From Nereocystis luetkeana (Eukaryota > Sar > Phaeophyceae > Laminariales > Laminariaceae), in assembly GCA_031213475.1 (NCBI GenBank), contig JARUPZ010000006.1, positions 2,447,501 to 2,511,500 of the forward strand: a stretch of 64,000 nucleotides of DNA. Reading direction: 5' to 3'. Shown here piece by piece: positions 11,560-21,884 of the stretch. Each line of letters starts with the position of its first letter. Positions within the stretch are counted from its first letter, which is position 1. The position numbers were made by a program, and so were the translations under genes. Below the pieces are notes generated by a model. That model ran no database searches and was not told the origin of the DNA. It was given only the letters and a program-made list of their open reading frames with translations.

Positions 11560-11913
11560 TCACAGATCCAACGTAGTCAGTCGTTGGGAAATAGAGGGCA
11601 GATGATGGGCTTGAACTTTCTCGTGAACACCGAATAGAACGAAAACGGGTTTTTGTTGTGAGTGCGGTTGTGGTTGTGAGGTTGTGAGGAAGGTGGGAGG
11701 TGCCTCGGGTTTGCTGAACCAGCGCGCCGGGACTGTCACCTTCTCGCTTACAGCCGGGACTGTCACCCTTTCGCTACATAAGAACTTGCCGAGGCTCTTC
11801 CTGCTTTGAGGATCTGCCGAGTACTTGGCGGATTGACGAGGATGCTCCGCCTGTTTTTGAAAGCTTGCATTCAAGATTCGGCGTTTTTTTGTAAGGGGGA
11901 CCCGGCTCGGCAA
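11560..11913 (-). CDS. Conserved 117-codon open frame, copy 1
   Basis: A Lys/Pro/Gln-rich frame (begins MPSRVPLTKKRR) with an internal echo ERVTVPAVSEKVTVPA. It lies in the 11639-11985 stretch with no difference between the two copies, so conservation cannot choose between this frame and an overlapping frame (11774-12127). It could be an exon, part of a non-coding functional element, or a gene-conversion tract. Confidence 0.25.
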   Translation of the reverse strand: MPSRVPLTKKRRILNASFQKQAEHPRQSAKYSADPQSRKSLGKFLCSERVTVPAVSEKVTVPARWFSKPEAPPTFLTTSQPQPHSQQKPVFVLFGVHEKVQAHHLPSISQRLTTLDL

Positions 11914-12051
11914 TAATAATCAAAGTTACGCCGCACATCCAACCTCGCTCGCTCGCCGGCCCGCCCACCAGAAGCACGAGAAACCGATATTGATCTGCCT
12001 TTCCAACTGGCACTACGCTCTCGCTCTCAAGAAAGTGAACCCTCTCAGGCT

Positions 12052-12747
12052 TCATCGTCCTCCACGCAAAGAACCTGCCTGTGTTGTCTTCGTCCACGTT
12101 CGGGCAAGAGGGGCCTGCTGTAAACACTTACTTTGCGGTGAGATTAAACTATCATCCAGTATTTATTTACTGCTGTACGATATAAGCATAATATAGACCA
12201 GGTACCTGGTACCAGGTACCCGGTACAAGGTACTCAGTTAATACCACTCCGTCTGGACATGTAAGGACAGTTTCGACCGGCATATTTACACTCAACGTCC
12301 TTACAATAATAGCGCCGTGTCACGATTATCAGCGAGTGCCTCGAGCTCTCGAGCTGTAGGCGTAAAACACTTTCTTTACCTGAAGTAGTAGTATTCTTCT
12401 GAAGCCACGCGACCGACGATGTGCAGCAACGAGCGGAAACTGTCCTCGCGTGTGTGTCCGTGGTGTGTCGCGTGGTTGTGTCATCTTCCTGAGTCTCGTG
12501 TTGCCTCTCGACTCCAGATTGTCGTTGCTTCCACAAATGCTTGATGTGAAGTGCTGTGCCGCTCTTATCGCGATGATTCTGTAGTTTCACTGATAAACAC
12601 CCACAACAGCAGCACAGTACAGCAGTACCTCGCTTGCTCGGCCGCGCCGCCGATGAAGATATTGCCAGGCACCAGACAGATCGGATCACCGTACAGTCCA
12701 TCCATGTCGGTTTCAAGTATCTGCATCATCTGTGTCATCTGTACCAT
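12052..12747 (-). CDS. Small basic protein gene, three exons, copy 1
   Basis: Proposed exons are 12629-12747 (ATG, MVQMTQMMQILETDMDGL...), 12380-12539 and 12052-12117 (TGA). The donors are AG-GTACTG and CAG-GTAAAG, the acceptors are ATCAAG and TTTACAG, and phases agree across both junctions (119+160+66 = 345 nt, 114 residues). The middle exon is Arg-rich (HTRGQFPLV, HRRSRGFRRI). There is no recognisable domain. Copy 2 keeps the frame, but its first donor is GC instead of GT. This could be a chance assembly, since a 114-residue model is short. Confidence 0.35.
12197..12226. promoter_or_regulatory. ACCAGGTACCTGGT palindrome cluster, copy 1
   Basis: A perfect 14-bp inverted repeat is followed at once by further ACCAGGTACC/CGGTAC half sites, within the last intron of the small basic gene model. 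The same palindrome occurs in the LTR element (2483-2498), so it is not private to this locus. A binding-site role is only a suggestion. Confidence 0.4.
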
Positions 12748-13488
12748 CTAGACAGGTTTCCACGGGGCTCATCTACAGCCTAAAACATATGTTTACACGT
12801 CGCAGTAGTGACCTTCAGGGTGTACTCTAAACATTGATATTGAATAGTCAGGTTATCATGCGTGCGGGCCCGGCTTTGTAATCATATCGTACAGTAGCAG
12901 TACGCTGATCTGGTACGATCTGTGTGATGGATACATGTTTCCACGTGATGATGTGCGAGACATACCCAGTATCTGCGGAATACATGCCATCGGAATACAT
13001 GTCATACGTACCAACGAAGTGATTTGTTTTATCTAATGGTCGATGAGAAAATGAGCGGGATAATAAAAACCGATTAGGCACGTTTTGCGAGTAGCTTAGT
13101 GTCCTTCCTTGCAACTTTCATACACCCGTCCGCGAGACCGCCTAGTACAGACGTTTTTCGCTGTATCCCCACTCCCCACATCCCGATATTTTGCAGATAT
13201 ATATGCCAGAGCAGATATGTTCATGAGCTGTAAGGCCAACCCAATGTTGCCGGGTTCACCGTAGGGCGGTATGATTCGAATGTATGTACAAGTATTACTA
13301 AAGTAGCTAGTAGTTCCTCGGTTGGATCTTTGCTACACCTTACAGTCCTTATTGTTCTGTCAACATATACCCAGCTTAGTATTATATCATGTCAGCGATG
13401 TGAAAGTAATGTGCTGTAGATGATACACCCCATTTAGTAGATCGTGATCTGGCCTGCATGTATGCGTAGTTTGATTTTCTCTCTTCTT

Positions 13489-13792
13489 TCAAACTTTATT
13501 GGAAGAGGAGCGCCTGGAAAGGAGCATTATGAGGATGCGACGTGTTGTCTTCTCGGCGCCTACGGGTGTTCTTCTCTTCAGTGTGGGGCCTACCACATCG
13601 ACTCCTGCCGCTTCGTTGGAAAAAGCAAACCACACGTGAGTAAGCTGCCCGAGTTCGTCAATTTCACGTTTCTTTGAAAAACGAAAGACTTGTTCAAGTG
13701 TGCACGTAGTACCAGGGACGACAAACACTGTGAATCGCATGGCATGTTGTGCACTGACTAAGTCTGCAATAATGCCAATAGCTGATAACGTG
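13489..13792 (-). CDS. Terminal exon of an unknown gene, copy 1
   Basis: Acceptor TTTCTAG at 13793-13799, then an open frame of one base plus 101 codons to TGA, containing RFTVFVVPGTTCTLEQVFRF and a basic tail (SRRSSSNKV). AATAAA overlaps the stop region. Between copies about five silent and six replacement changes are seen in this frame, which is mild constraint. Three clustered changes are all silent (Pro, Thr, Cys codons). Upstream exons toward higher coordinates were not found. Confidence 0.4.
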
Positions 13793-13869
13793 CTAGAAAC
13801 GTAGATTTCATACATTGTACACATAGCCGATCCCCACCTTGTGATCTACTGTATAGGTCCTTAGAGGGG

Positions 13870-15110
13870 GGTAAACGCCTGATCTCTACGCACTGTATGA
13901 CCTTCCGAATTGGTGGGTGGGAGCCGCACAGTCTACAGGATCTAGGTGTCTTTTCTCTGGGCTGGATATATACTAAAATATCAAGATCTCACACAACATG
14001 ACATAATGTCAGGTGACGATGAATTAGTGTTAACAAATGATCTGCAGTAGTAAAGTACATTGTGACCTATCCGGCGCAAGGAAACCCAATGTAACAATAT
14101 CGTCAGGCGGCATCACCCCGATACCGTCACTCTGCTACCGTCACCATCACCCTGCCACCGTTACCATCATTATGTCACCGTGACCCAGTCAACATCACTC
14201 CGCTACATTCCCCTCATCATCGTCACCTCTTCGGCACCACGTAACCCTGTTGCCGCCATGCTGTCACGGCATCAGCGTCATCGTGCCGCACAGTATCGAT
14301 TGACCGTAGCGAACCACGGAACGGAACTAACTGGCCGAATCTGGATCCGAGTCCAAACCAGTAGCTCTGTGTTTTCACGAAAGATACGCCCCGCCTGAAC
14401 CACCTTGCGCAGCCATTAACGACGGAATGCTAACTCTCGCACGGATGATACTGACAGGCTTGAAAATCATGACATCGAGGAATAGGCTTCGCCCTTTATC
14501 TACTGTAGTTCTTGGAATATCAGCATGCCTGGTCTAATGGAGGACTGGGGTTTCGCACTGTCCCTGCAGTACTCTGGCCCCGATCATTCCACACGCAGCC
14601 GAAATGTTCAGCTTAGAACTCGCTACTGTGCAGCGGTAATACCCACGCGGATAGATCAGACTGCCCCTTCTTGATCAACAGTATATATCTTTCGAGGAAG
14701 ACAGCTCCCTGCTCTATGCCATCATTGCACGATATAGCGCGCGAGCACCGGGGTATGTCTGCACAAGCTGGCGCCTACACACGGGAGGAGTTGTACGGTC
14801 TGCACGATCTAGATTTTGATTGGGAGAGGGGGGGGGGGTGTACGATTAAGATCAATATCCCGCACACCATTTATCCAATTTGAGAGCCCTACGATACAAC
14901 CCTCACGTACATGTTTGTCGGGGCGACAGGCGTGTGATACCACTCCTGCGTACATACCGGTACCTGCCTGGCGGTTTGGTCTAATACGACAGCATCTGGA
15001 CATTAAGTTGTGCATGGGTAATCTGCTGTAGACACATCGGAAGTAGATATCCGCTTTACGGACTCTTTCTATTGTACTAACCTGCTTGTCCATGATAGCA
15101 CTCACGACGC
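13870..15110. other. Mostly non-coding stretch, copy 1
   Basis: Holds an imperfect CCGTCACC/ACCGTTACC minisatellite at about 14105-14230 and a G-run at 14827-14837. Part of it (about 14400-15360) differs from copy 2 at under 1 percent, less than most blocks. Confidence 0.5.
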
Positions 15111-15356
15111 GTGGAAACCAGCCCAAGAGCTTGTATCACACGCACAGCTCAACCATGGTCCCTACACCACACCTTGGTGAATCGCAAGGTAGCACGAGCA
15201 CGCGCTCGTTTAACATTACATGAGGTCGTGAGGGAAATGCTCCAATATCTGGTAGAACTGCAGCCAGCCGCGTATCGTTCTACGCCGCATCCAGACCGTG
15301 GATTAAACTGTGGACCCGAGAGTTTTCTTCTAATGTTACGAGTGCGCATGAGTTGA
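15111..15356 (+). CDS. Highly conserved 81-codon open frame, copy 1
   Basis: The frame reads ...LTLHEVVREMLQYLVELQ..., a likely amphipathic helix, then PHPDRGLNCGPESFLLMLRV. In 246 bases only one change separates the copies and it is silent in this frame. It lies on the same strand and about 0.9 kb upstream of the short paralogue, so it could be an upstream exon of that gene, but I cannot show splice connection. Confidence 0.35.
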   Translation: METSPRACITRTAQPWSLHHTLVNRKVARARARLTLHEVVREMLQYLVELQPAAYRSTPHPDRGLNCGPESFLLMLRVRMS

Positions 15357-15603
15357 TGGGAAGTATATTGTGCATTGTGCAGGCACGAGATGGACATTCA
15401 TAACGTTTACAGTTCTGGGTTTCTTTAGCTGACTTAGTTTGCCCTGTGACAACAGAAATCCCTCTGTGCTGCTACACAGCATACCACTGTAGTAGTCGCT
15501 ACTGGCGAAGAGCCTAAATTCGTTGGATGGACACTACAACGTCCCGCAGAACCTGCTGGGTTTCAACCGTTGTGTATCGTCTATCCTACTATCAATACCT
15601 GAC

Positions 15604-16224
15604 TCACACGCATTGTGCTTTGTGGAGGCTGTGCGAACAACATGCACATTCCATTTGTCCATCATCGTACACTTTCTGACGACATGGCATATGTATCGGC
15701 ACTGGCCTTTTGAAGACCTCCTGCAAGCACCTCCTGACACGCGTATTGTGGATTGTATATGGTATCGTTTGTCCGAGTCGAGGGAGAGACAGAAATTTCT
15801 CGCCCCGAACAGATGTATGGATAGCAGCCTCCTGCGAGTTCTTCTCAGTATCCCACCGCCATTTGTTTCCCTGGCTCTCTTTCTCCCTGTTCCCAAGGTT
15901 CCTAACTAAAAGCACCAACCGTAGAGGTGTCTCTGCAAGGTATGCTGTGGTTCCATTCCACTCCCCCAGATCGTAATGTCCAACTGCAAAAAAACGGAAC
16001 CATGGATCATACGTAACCCCGTCTATCTGGAAGTGTTCCCCCTCAAACGATAAGAGGGTGGAAGGGATGGAAAGGAATTCGCGCTCACAAACGTCGATTG
16101 GTTGAGTAACCCTTGGTAGGGCTGATCTCGAATGCTGTCTATCCATGCGTACGGTGATGAACGATAAACACGATGACACTAACAAATCTGGGACGATGCG
16201 CCCTTTCATGTACACGCCCCCCAA
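15604..16224 (-). CDS. 206-codon minus-strand open frame, copy 1
   Basis: Contains FEGEHFQIDGVTYDPWFRFF and GHYDLGEWNGTTAYLAE. Its length is near the limit of what chance gives in a window this size. A 128-codon frame on the opposite strand (15523-15909) overlaps it, and changes between copies do not favour either strand clearly. Treated as unproven. Confidence 0.2.
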   Translation of the reverse strand: MGGVYMKGRIVPDLLVSSCLSFITVRMDRQHSRSALPRVTQPIDVCEREFLSIPSTLLSFEGEHFQIDGVTYDPWFRFFAVGHYDLGEWNGTTAYLAETPLRLVLLVRNLGNREKESQGNKWRWDTEKNSQEAAIHTSVRGEKFLSLPRLGQTIPYTIHNTRVRRCLQEVFKRPVPIHMPCRQKVYDDGQMECACCSHSLHKAQCV

Positions 16225-16237
16225 TACATCCCGCCAG

Positions 16238-16590
16238 TCACTACACTATCAGTCGCCGCGCTTGTCACTAACCAATCTCGCTCGTCGTCCATTGCACGCC
16301 TCGTTGTTACGTCAAACGTTCTTCGTCATGCAAATAATCGCCGTTCTTCAACTGAATCTTTGACAAGAATGCCCAGGCAAAGAGGGTTTATGGCAGGAAA
16401 CACAAACGAAATCTTCGCCTCAGTCGACAACACGTGGGCAAGAACAACTCCGACCCTGTCTTCTACTACTACTTTTTCCGAGTATCACGAATTCGTGCTT
16501 GTCGGCATTCAAGGAGGGACCGCCAATGATCACGGGAAACGTCAGCGATGCACCGACCTGAAACACGTCTGGAACCTACCGCTCATACAG
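16238..16590 (+). CDS. Short paralogue, N-terminal exon, copy 1
   Basis: Acceptor ATCCCGCCAG, then two bases and 117 open codons ending in LKHVWNLPLIQ at the donor CAG-GTGAAG. The long gene's upstream exon likewise starts with two bases and ends phase 0. Both share an SLTR word, an NE(I/V) pair, a Trp followed by Thr/Ser-rich sequence, and Y-x-x-F-x-x-L near the end. The ATG at 16369 could instead be a start, but the frame is open upstream. Between copies: five replacements, one silent. Confidence 0.45.
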
Positions 16591-17252
16591 GTGAAGATAT
16601 CAACTAACGCCGCCATGTAATTCTAAAGATATAGTATAGGTGTCGAAAGGAACTCGCTCAGAAATATGTTTGAAACTGTCGTCAGAATGTGTGCGTTGGT
16701 GGAAGGTTCCACGAAAGTGATCAGAATTTCATCGTAGAGTTCGGCGATCGTGCATAATATTGAAAACCAAGTGAAAAACACCCTCAGTCAGCCAGCCTGC
16801 CAGAGACAAAGGAACCCCTGTGAGTGCGGTCGGTCCCCCGCCGATCCAAAACTTGCATTCGCTGGAAATAATGTTTCGTCTTGGAAGTTGAGGATATCGC
16901 GTCGCTGTGAGTTCTGGTTGGCTGGAATCATTAATAAAATGGTCGTATTGCAATTGGAGAAACAGAGCGTGGTGGGGGATTTGACCTCGAACATCGTGAA
17001 AAACAAACAGATCGCTTGAGTTTTGCCCGTTGATCAGGGTTATTTATGTTTCCTTTTGATTATGGTTTCCCGGGTGTGGATCCTATGGGATTCTTGAAGA
17101 TGACCTGGTCATAATATTTGTCGATTTGGTTCGCGGATTGGCCCTGAGCGTTTTCATTTCTGTTTTCCTAACGTATCGCGTGCATTACAAATGATACGTT
17201 AGTGATATATTATTAGTGGGTTACTGACCTGTTCACGGCGATGCCGCCTCAG

Positions 17253-17900
17253 GTGTTACCGGGGTTCTCGCTCGACGTCGACGTTGAACAAGACCATAGC
17301 GAAAGAGGGCGGTGGACAAGATTTGCGTGGGAGCCACCTATACCACCGGACCAGTTCATGATACGATTCTTGAATGTACTCCTCTACGTGCTCCACATCA
17401 TCCGCTCGAACCACTTTCATGCCTTCCTGTTCGGGAGTAGGCATCGCCGCCGCCGCTACTACATCAACCCCAACAGCACGAGAGGTCGCCGTTATCGCAG
17501 GATTTCGCGGGCAAAGGCCGACATGTCCCGGAGTCTGCGCAGCTTATGGGCGCAGGCTCAGGCTGTTCCTTCGTCCCCTACAGCGAAGAGAAAAGCGCTC
17601 AGGGCGACCGACATACCCATTCCTGCGAGGGCTAGTCTACAGGCGGCTGCTCCTACAGCGCGGCTACTCCTCGTGTCGCCACCTGTGCTGTCGACCCCGT
17701 TGGAGGTAGAGGGTCTGGCGGCTGCGTCGCCTTCCCTGAGCCTTGTTTGCCAGGTCGTTGCTACCGTCTCACCGTGGCCCCTTCACCACTCGACGACGTC
17801 GCTATGGATGCCCGATGCAGCAGTGACTGGCTCACTGTGTGCCGACAAGACGTGGTTGAGTGTGCCGCCACAAACCGTCGCCGTGGCTGAACTGCGATAG
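17253..17900 (+). CDS. Short paralogue, head exon (RWTRF and Arg-rich block), copy 1
   Basis: Open from GTG after the CAG acceptor (an ATG lies just upstream at 17241). It encodes GRWTRFAWEPPIPPDQFMIRF, then LLYVLHIIRSNHFHAFLFG, then an Arg/Tyr-rich block (RHRRRRYY, RGRRYRRISRAKADM). This aligns with the long gene's RWTRF, ALLYAAHVINADHIHALLYG and RRYRRINLNSKRNRRLRRIS. A Pro/Ala spacer follows, and a single PLWMPDAAV word echoes the start of the repeat unit of the long gene. A stop interrupts the frame at 17898. Confidence 0.7.
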   Translation: MLPGFSLDVDVEQDHSERGRWTRFAWEPPIPPDQFMIRFLNVLLYVLHIIRSNHFHAFLFGSRHRRRRYYINPNSTRGRRYRRISRAKADMSRSLRSLWAQAQAVPSSPTAKRKALRATDIPIPARASLQAAAPTARLLLVSPPVLSTPLEVEGLAAASPSLSLVCQVVATVSPWPLHHSTTSLWMPDAAVTGSLCADKTWLSVPPQTVAVAELR

Positions 17901-18640
17901 TCCGGGCGTGTCGTGACTGCGGGTGGGTGGAATTGTGCCGTCCAGCCTGGCGTGGACAGACTTTGGGTTGTGGGAAGAGGGACCAATATTCACTCCCGAC
18001 CTGGTTATATCAAGGTGAATCGACCCCCATTTGATCCGCGTGGAAGCATGCATGTGTGCAAAGGGAACGCCCAGCCGTCGCCACGGTCTCAGCGTGCGCG
18101 GTAACGCCCTCAAGGCACGAGAGGATGTCACCAGCGGCCCCCGGCAGTGTCCCTACGGGCATAGTACGTGCATAGCCTGCTGCTGTAGGCATTTGTAAAA
18201 CGGAAAATGACTACGCCAAACGATATCAACGTCGCGAAATATAATTCTCGGGCTGTCACGCCGTGTGTGTCGAGCGAATACACTGTCCGAACTCCCGAAA
18301 CATTTACAACTAGTGTTCCTGAGGTGCTGCACTGCCCTTCAACGACGAATGTGTATAATACAGTGCAATCGACAGAGGTTGGTGTATAGCAGATGATCAT
18401 ACCGGCGGCCGAGTCGATCAGCGTCATGTATACTCCAACAAACACCCTGTAGCACCCCACGCACGCCCCGTCCCGGCTACACTTTCTTCTCGGTTAGTGA
18501 GAGCCACTTCGGCGATCCTTATCTTCCTTTGGCGATGATGGGCTTGCATATATCGATGTGTATGTTATGACAACCTGAGCCCATCCGCTCTGGCACCAAC
18601 GCTTGAACGTATGGTTTAATTGCTAGCTCCCTCCTACAAG

Positions 18641-18915
18641 TGACCCCTCGCCTGTTCCACGACGATGCCGTGCACCAGGACTCCGACGCTATGCTCACGG
18701 ACTCACTGAATGCCCGGGATTCGCCGGGATTGGCACAATGCCTCACAGTGATGGACTGGACCCAGCCGGGCGGCATCTCGCGAAAGGATAGCTGCTCGAG
18801 TGATTCTGTTCGAGCTTATATAGCTTGGTCGCTATTTGTCTCTTGCATGAAACGAGTGGATGCGATGCGCAGTATGGTGCCGACCGTCGCACTAAACCCC
18901 GACAGCGGCTATCAG
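18641..18915 (+). CDS. Short paralogue, C-domain exon, copy 1
   Basis: The frame covers ...AQCLTVMDWTQPGG...RVDAMRSMVPTVALNPDSGYQ and ends exactly at CAG-GTACGT. The long gene's large exon ends ...TIAVMDMDESD...RAALRWILTEAVELYPCTGYAQ at CAG-GTGAGG, so both the residues (VMD, L-x-P-x-x-GY-x-Q) and the intron position correspond. Confidence 0.55.
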
Positions 18916-19019
18916 GTACGTCGATGCGACCACATGGCTATATCTTCTGTATAAACCTATTCATGGTGCCAACCTCGGTACATTAACCGTGCCAGCACAT
19001 GAAACATTACAAGTTGCAG

Positions 19020-19157
19020 GCTGCCGCACTTCCCGCCACGAATATCGAACGACCATCGTTTGTGTTTGTGTACGTAACAATAGTCCGTCGGTTTGGCAAA
19101 GACAAGGAACTCTTACATAAATCATTCAAATCTTGGATCAGTTCTATGTTACATGCA
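19020..19157 (+). CDS. Short paralogue, small helical exon, copy 1
   Basis: After acceptor AAGTTGCAG the phase-0 frame has FVFVYVTIVRRFGKDKELLH, aligning without gaps to FYHAARAIYRGVRGDKKAAL in the long gene, with shared Phe, Ile, Arg, Asp-Lys, Leu, Phe, Trp, Ser at equal spacing. It meets TGA where the long gene has a Trp codon, in both copies. Confidence 0.5.
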
Positions 19158-19619
19158 TGATATCCCTGACAACATGTTATACCGCGCGCCGATGTCGTTG
19201 GAGCGATTCCATTGAGGTTGGCAATGCGTAGTAGCGTGGGAAACCTAAAAGAATGACGCAGAGCCACTGCTGTTACTCGCCTCCCGTAATTTCAGAATGC
19301 TAAAAAAAGTGTATTTGACGTGACTCTTGACCAATTACGTGAGGAGTTTCCTCCCTGTGATGTGTACCGGGCCGGCGGCCTTCCCAACCATCCATCGGTC
19401 TTCGACTGTTGCTCTGCGACCTTTGCTTATCGTCAAGATGCATGCGCACGACAACCGGCGACCAATACGCACACATTGTTTATGGCTTTTTTACTGCTTG
19501 ACGCCCACGCTTCAATGAGTACCGTCGAACGGTCCTCCTTGTCCCAACGTAATATGATATTGTCTTCTTGTGCGTCGGGCGTTTCGACGGTACCGTCCGA
19601 CCCCTGGCGTATACGTATG

Positions 19620-20132
19620 TAGGGTGTGTGCATTCAGCAGCAGGTGATGATTTACACCGCGCACGGGATCACGACTTGCTTTGATCAGGTCGGCGGGCAC
19701 GCGTCCATCTTTTGTGGCGGCCTCGTCATCGGCCACCAGGCTTCGGCATCTTCGCTGGCATTGCCGGTTGTCCCGTCAGTTTTCCTGCGTACATCGAATC
19801 CCGCTATTGAAGAATGGGGGCTTGTCACTCAGTTCGAAAACGTCGTGGGGCCATGGCCCCCTGCTCGTGTGGCGCGAACGCTGCACGGAGGGCCCGAGGT
19901 GGTGGTGATTTCAGCACTGGATGCCTCGGCTTGGTCGTGCCAAGCACAAACCTTCACCCTGTTGGACGAGACCCAGTCCGACAGCAAGACCCTGGCCCGA
20001 GATGGATGGAAGGGCGCCATACAAACCGGGTTTAGTAGGTGGTCTGCCGCCTGTCCCATGGAGCTGGTAGACTTGCGGTGGAGTATGGCGAAATCCGTCA
20101 CACCACGTCGCTCGTGCAATGACAATGACCAG
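19620..20132 (+). CDS. Open frame ending at a strong donor, copy 1
   Basis: About 170 codons, including GGHASIFCGGLVIGHQASAS and WKGAIQTGFSRWSAACPMEL, end at CAG-GTAGGT (20130-20138). The frame is open throughout here but shifted by a one-base indel in copy 2 (near 48.44 kb). It lies downstream of the short paralogue exons on the same strand and could be its continuation or a separate gene. No domain is recognised. Confidence 0.35.
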
Positions 20133-20565
20133 GTAGGTCAGCCGTTTTTAGTAGTGCGATGAATTGTGTGTCGGTACGGCTGACTTGTACATTTGTAATC
20201 GCCGTCATCGCGCTCAGCGGATGTCGACAAAACCAATATTAGCAGGCAGCGAAAGTCTTGGTGCAGAGCGTGTGCGAGGGCTGAACTGACAAACTTCCTC
20301 CCATCGCTGCAGCCCCGAATCACCTACAGATAGCTACGTTTCCACGTCATGTTGAGCGTTGTTCTGCAGTGGCTCACCTCTTCATTACAATAGGTCGACC
20401 CCCTGGACGACCGGTTGTACGTGAAACCCCAAGAGCATGCCTTGTTGTTTTTCGATTACCCAACGATTCACCTGATCCCCGGGCCGTTGCGGCAGGCCCG
20501 TCTTATCTTTCTTTTGTTCACCGATCACTGACCATCTTATATACCAGTACGATATATTCGCGTGT

Positions 20566-20931
20566 ATGGCCATCACCCCACACTTGCACCGAAGAATTGT
20601 ACAGTACGTTCATATCCTGCACTCGACGGATTTGCCTTACTGCAGAATACTACAGTACTTATCTTCCCAACGGCGCTCGACCCCTGTGTTATGGTTATGG
20701 TTTTCTGGCTATCGTCAATGCCGCACGACTGCTTCAATAACGGTCATGCAGGGCGCACGGAATCAGGCAAGCCAGAATACGCAGGGGGGGGGCGCTGCTA
20801 CGTCCGAGGAGCGCGATCGGCACCAATCAATGTCACTGGCCTACTTCATGGAGACCTACCCCGTTGTGGTTTCCGTGCTCGCTTTGTTGCTTTATGTCTC
20901 TGCGGTTCGGTTGCAGGGCCATTTCGTATAA
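20566..20931 (+). CDS. Open frame with a C-terminal membrane helix, copy 1
   Basis: 121 codons end in SLAYFMETYPVVVSVLALLL YVSAVRLQG, a plausible single transmembrane segment with a short tail. The last 170 or so bases, covering the helix, are identical in copy 2. Another frame over the same bases (Cys/Gly-rich, to 21032) is equally conserved, so the reading frame is not proven. Confidence 0.3.
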   Translation: MAITPHLHRRIVQYVHILHSTDLPYCRILQYLSSQRRSTPVLWLWFSGYRQCRTTASITVMQGARNQASQNTQGGGAATSEERDRHQSMSLAYFMETYPVVVSVLALLLYVSAVRLQGHFV

Positions 20932-21647
20932 TCGTTGACCAACATGTGCGCGTCAAGACTGTTGTTCATGTAGGGGTTGCATATCGTGTACGATGCTGTA
21001 GCTTCTATACGGCATCGACAGATCGGGGTTAGTGATGATCCTTGTAGTCTGCAGGACCGATCGTGTTTGCAGACGAGCTGCCCACCACACCACATCACAC
21101 CACACCTTGGGTTATATTCGTACTGCCAGTGGTACGGGATACCACAAGGGCGCTGGAGGGCGACGTTGATCCTACTGTAGGCAATCCATACGTAGAGCGC
21201 TGTTCAGCATCGTAACGTACACTTCGCATTTCAATCAACACCGGTGGCGCATACGGTTGATAGAACGGACGCCTCAGACGTAAAGGCTGGCCATAGATAC
21301 TGCCAAGTGCATCTTGGACAGAGTGAGCGCTGGGAGCTGGCTAGCCATGTGTACGAACCAAGAGATAGGGACAGGGGGGTACCCTCAAGATTTGGAGGGA
21401 TTTCCCCCCGTTTCGCGAAGAGCGTTAGTCCCTCAAGCGTCAAGTGTAAGACATTGTGGATGCTACCACTATAGGTCGGTTCAAGTAGAACATCATTGAA
21501 TGCCGACTGGCGGAGAAACATACCTGTCATATTATCGTTAAATACATTGCCTCTCGGGGGTGTTTAACCGTGGGTGCTACTACCATCAGGTGACGGGCTT
21601 CACTAGTTGCAATATTACATTGTTACATCGCCGTTCGCGGTGCTCGT

Positions 21648-21884
21648 GTGACTCTGCAGGGAAATATCCCCTGCAGGACAGGTCTACCACATACGGGCGA
21701 CACCCGCACTGCTTGCCTACAATACAGTGCAGTAGATATATCAGGTGTCTCCGAAGTTTCCCAAGGCAGAGCCTACACCATCGTCGAACGTAGCCGCGAA
21801 AACCTACGTCGCCACAATCAGTACATTGCCATTGGACGCTGCGCTACCCCGCATCAAGTACTGCTTCGAGATACTCTACTGTAG
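21648..21884 (+). CDS. Conserved open frame, copy 1
   Basis: Ends ISGVSEVSQGRAYTIVERS, then RENLRRHNQYIAIGRC, to a stop at 21884. In the last 160 bases the single change to copy 2 is silent in this frame and a replacement in the overlapping one. Length is within chance range and no family is recognised. Confidence 0.27.
   Translation: MTLQGNIPCRTGLPHTGDTRTACLQYSAVDISGVSEVSQGRAYTIVERSRENLRRHNQYIAIGRCATPHQVLLRDTLL

Larger units (their letters stand above)
16238..20132 (+). pseudogene. Short paralogue of the RWTRF repeat-protein family, copy 1 (degraded)
   Basis: Plus-strand relative of the long minus-strand gene, transcribed toward it. Recognisable exons are 16238-16590, 17253 onward, 18641-18915 and 19020-19157, with intron positions and phases matching the long gene. 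Compared with copy 2 it has an in-frame TAG at 17898-17900 in the large exon and a deletion of about 210 bp that removes the intron after 18915. In both copies the exon matching the long gene's small 144-nt exon runs into TGA. Replacement and silent changes accumulate at near-neutral proportion. Probably a decaying gene that began to decay before the segment duplicated. Confidence 0.55.
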
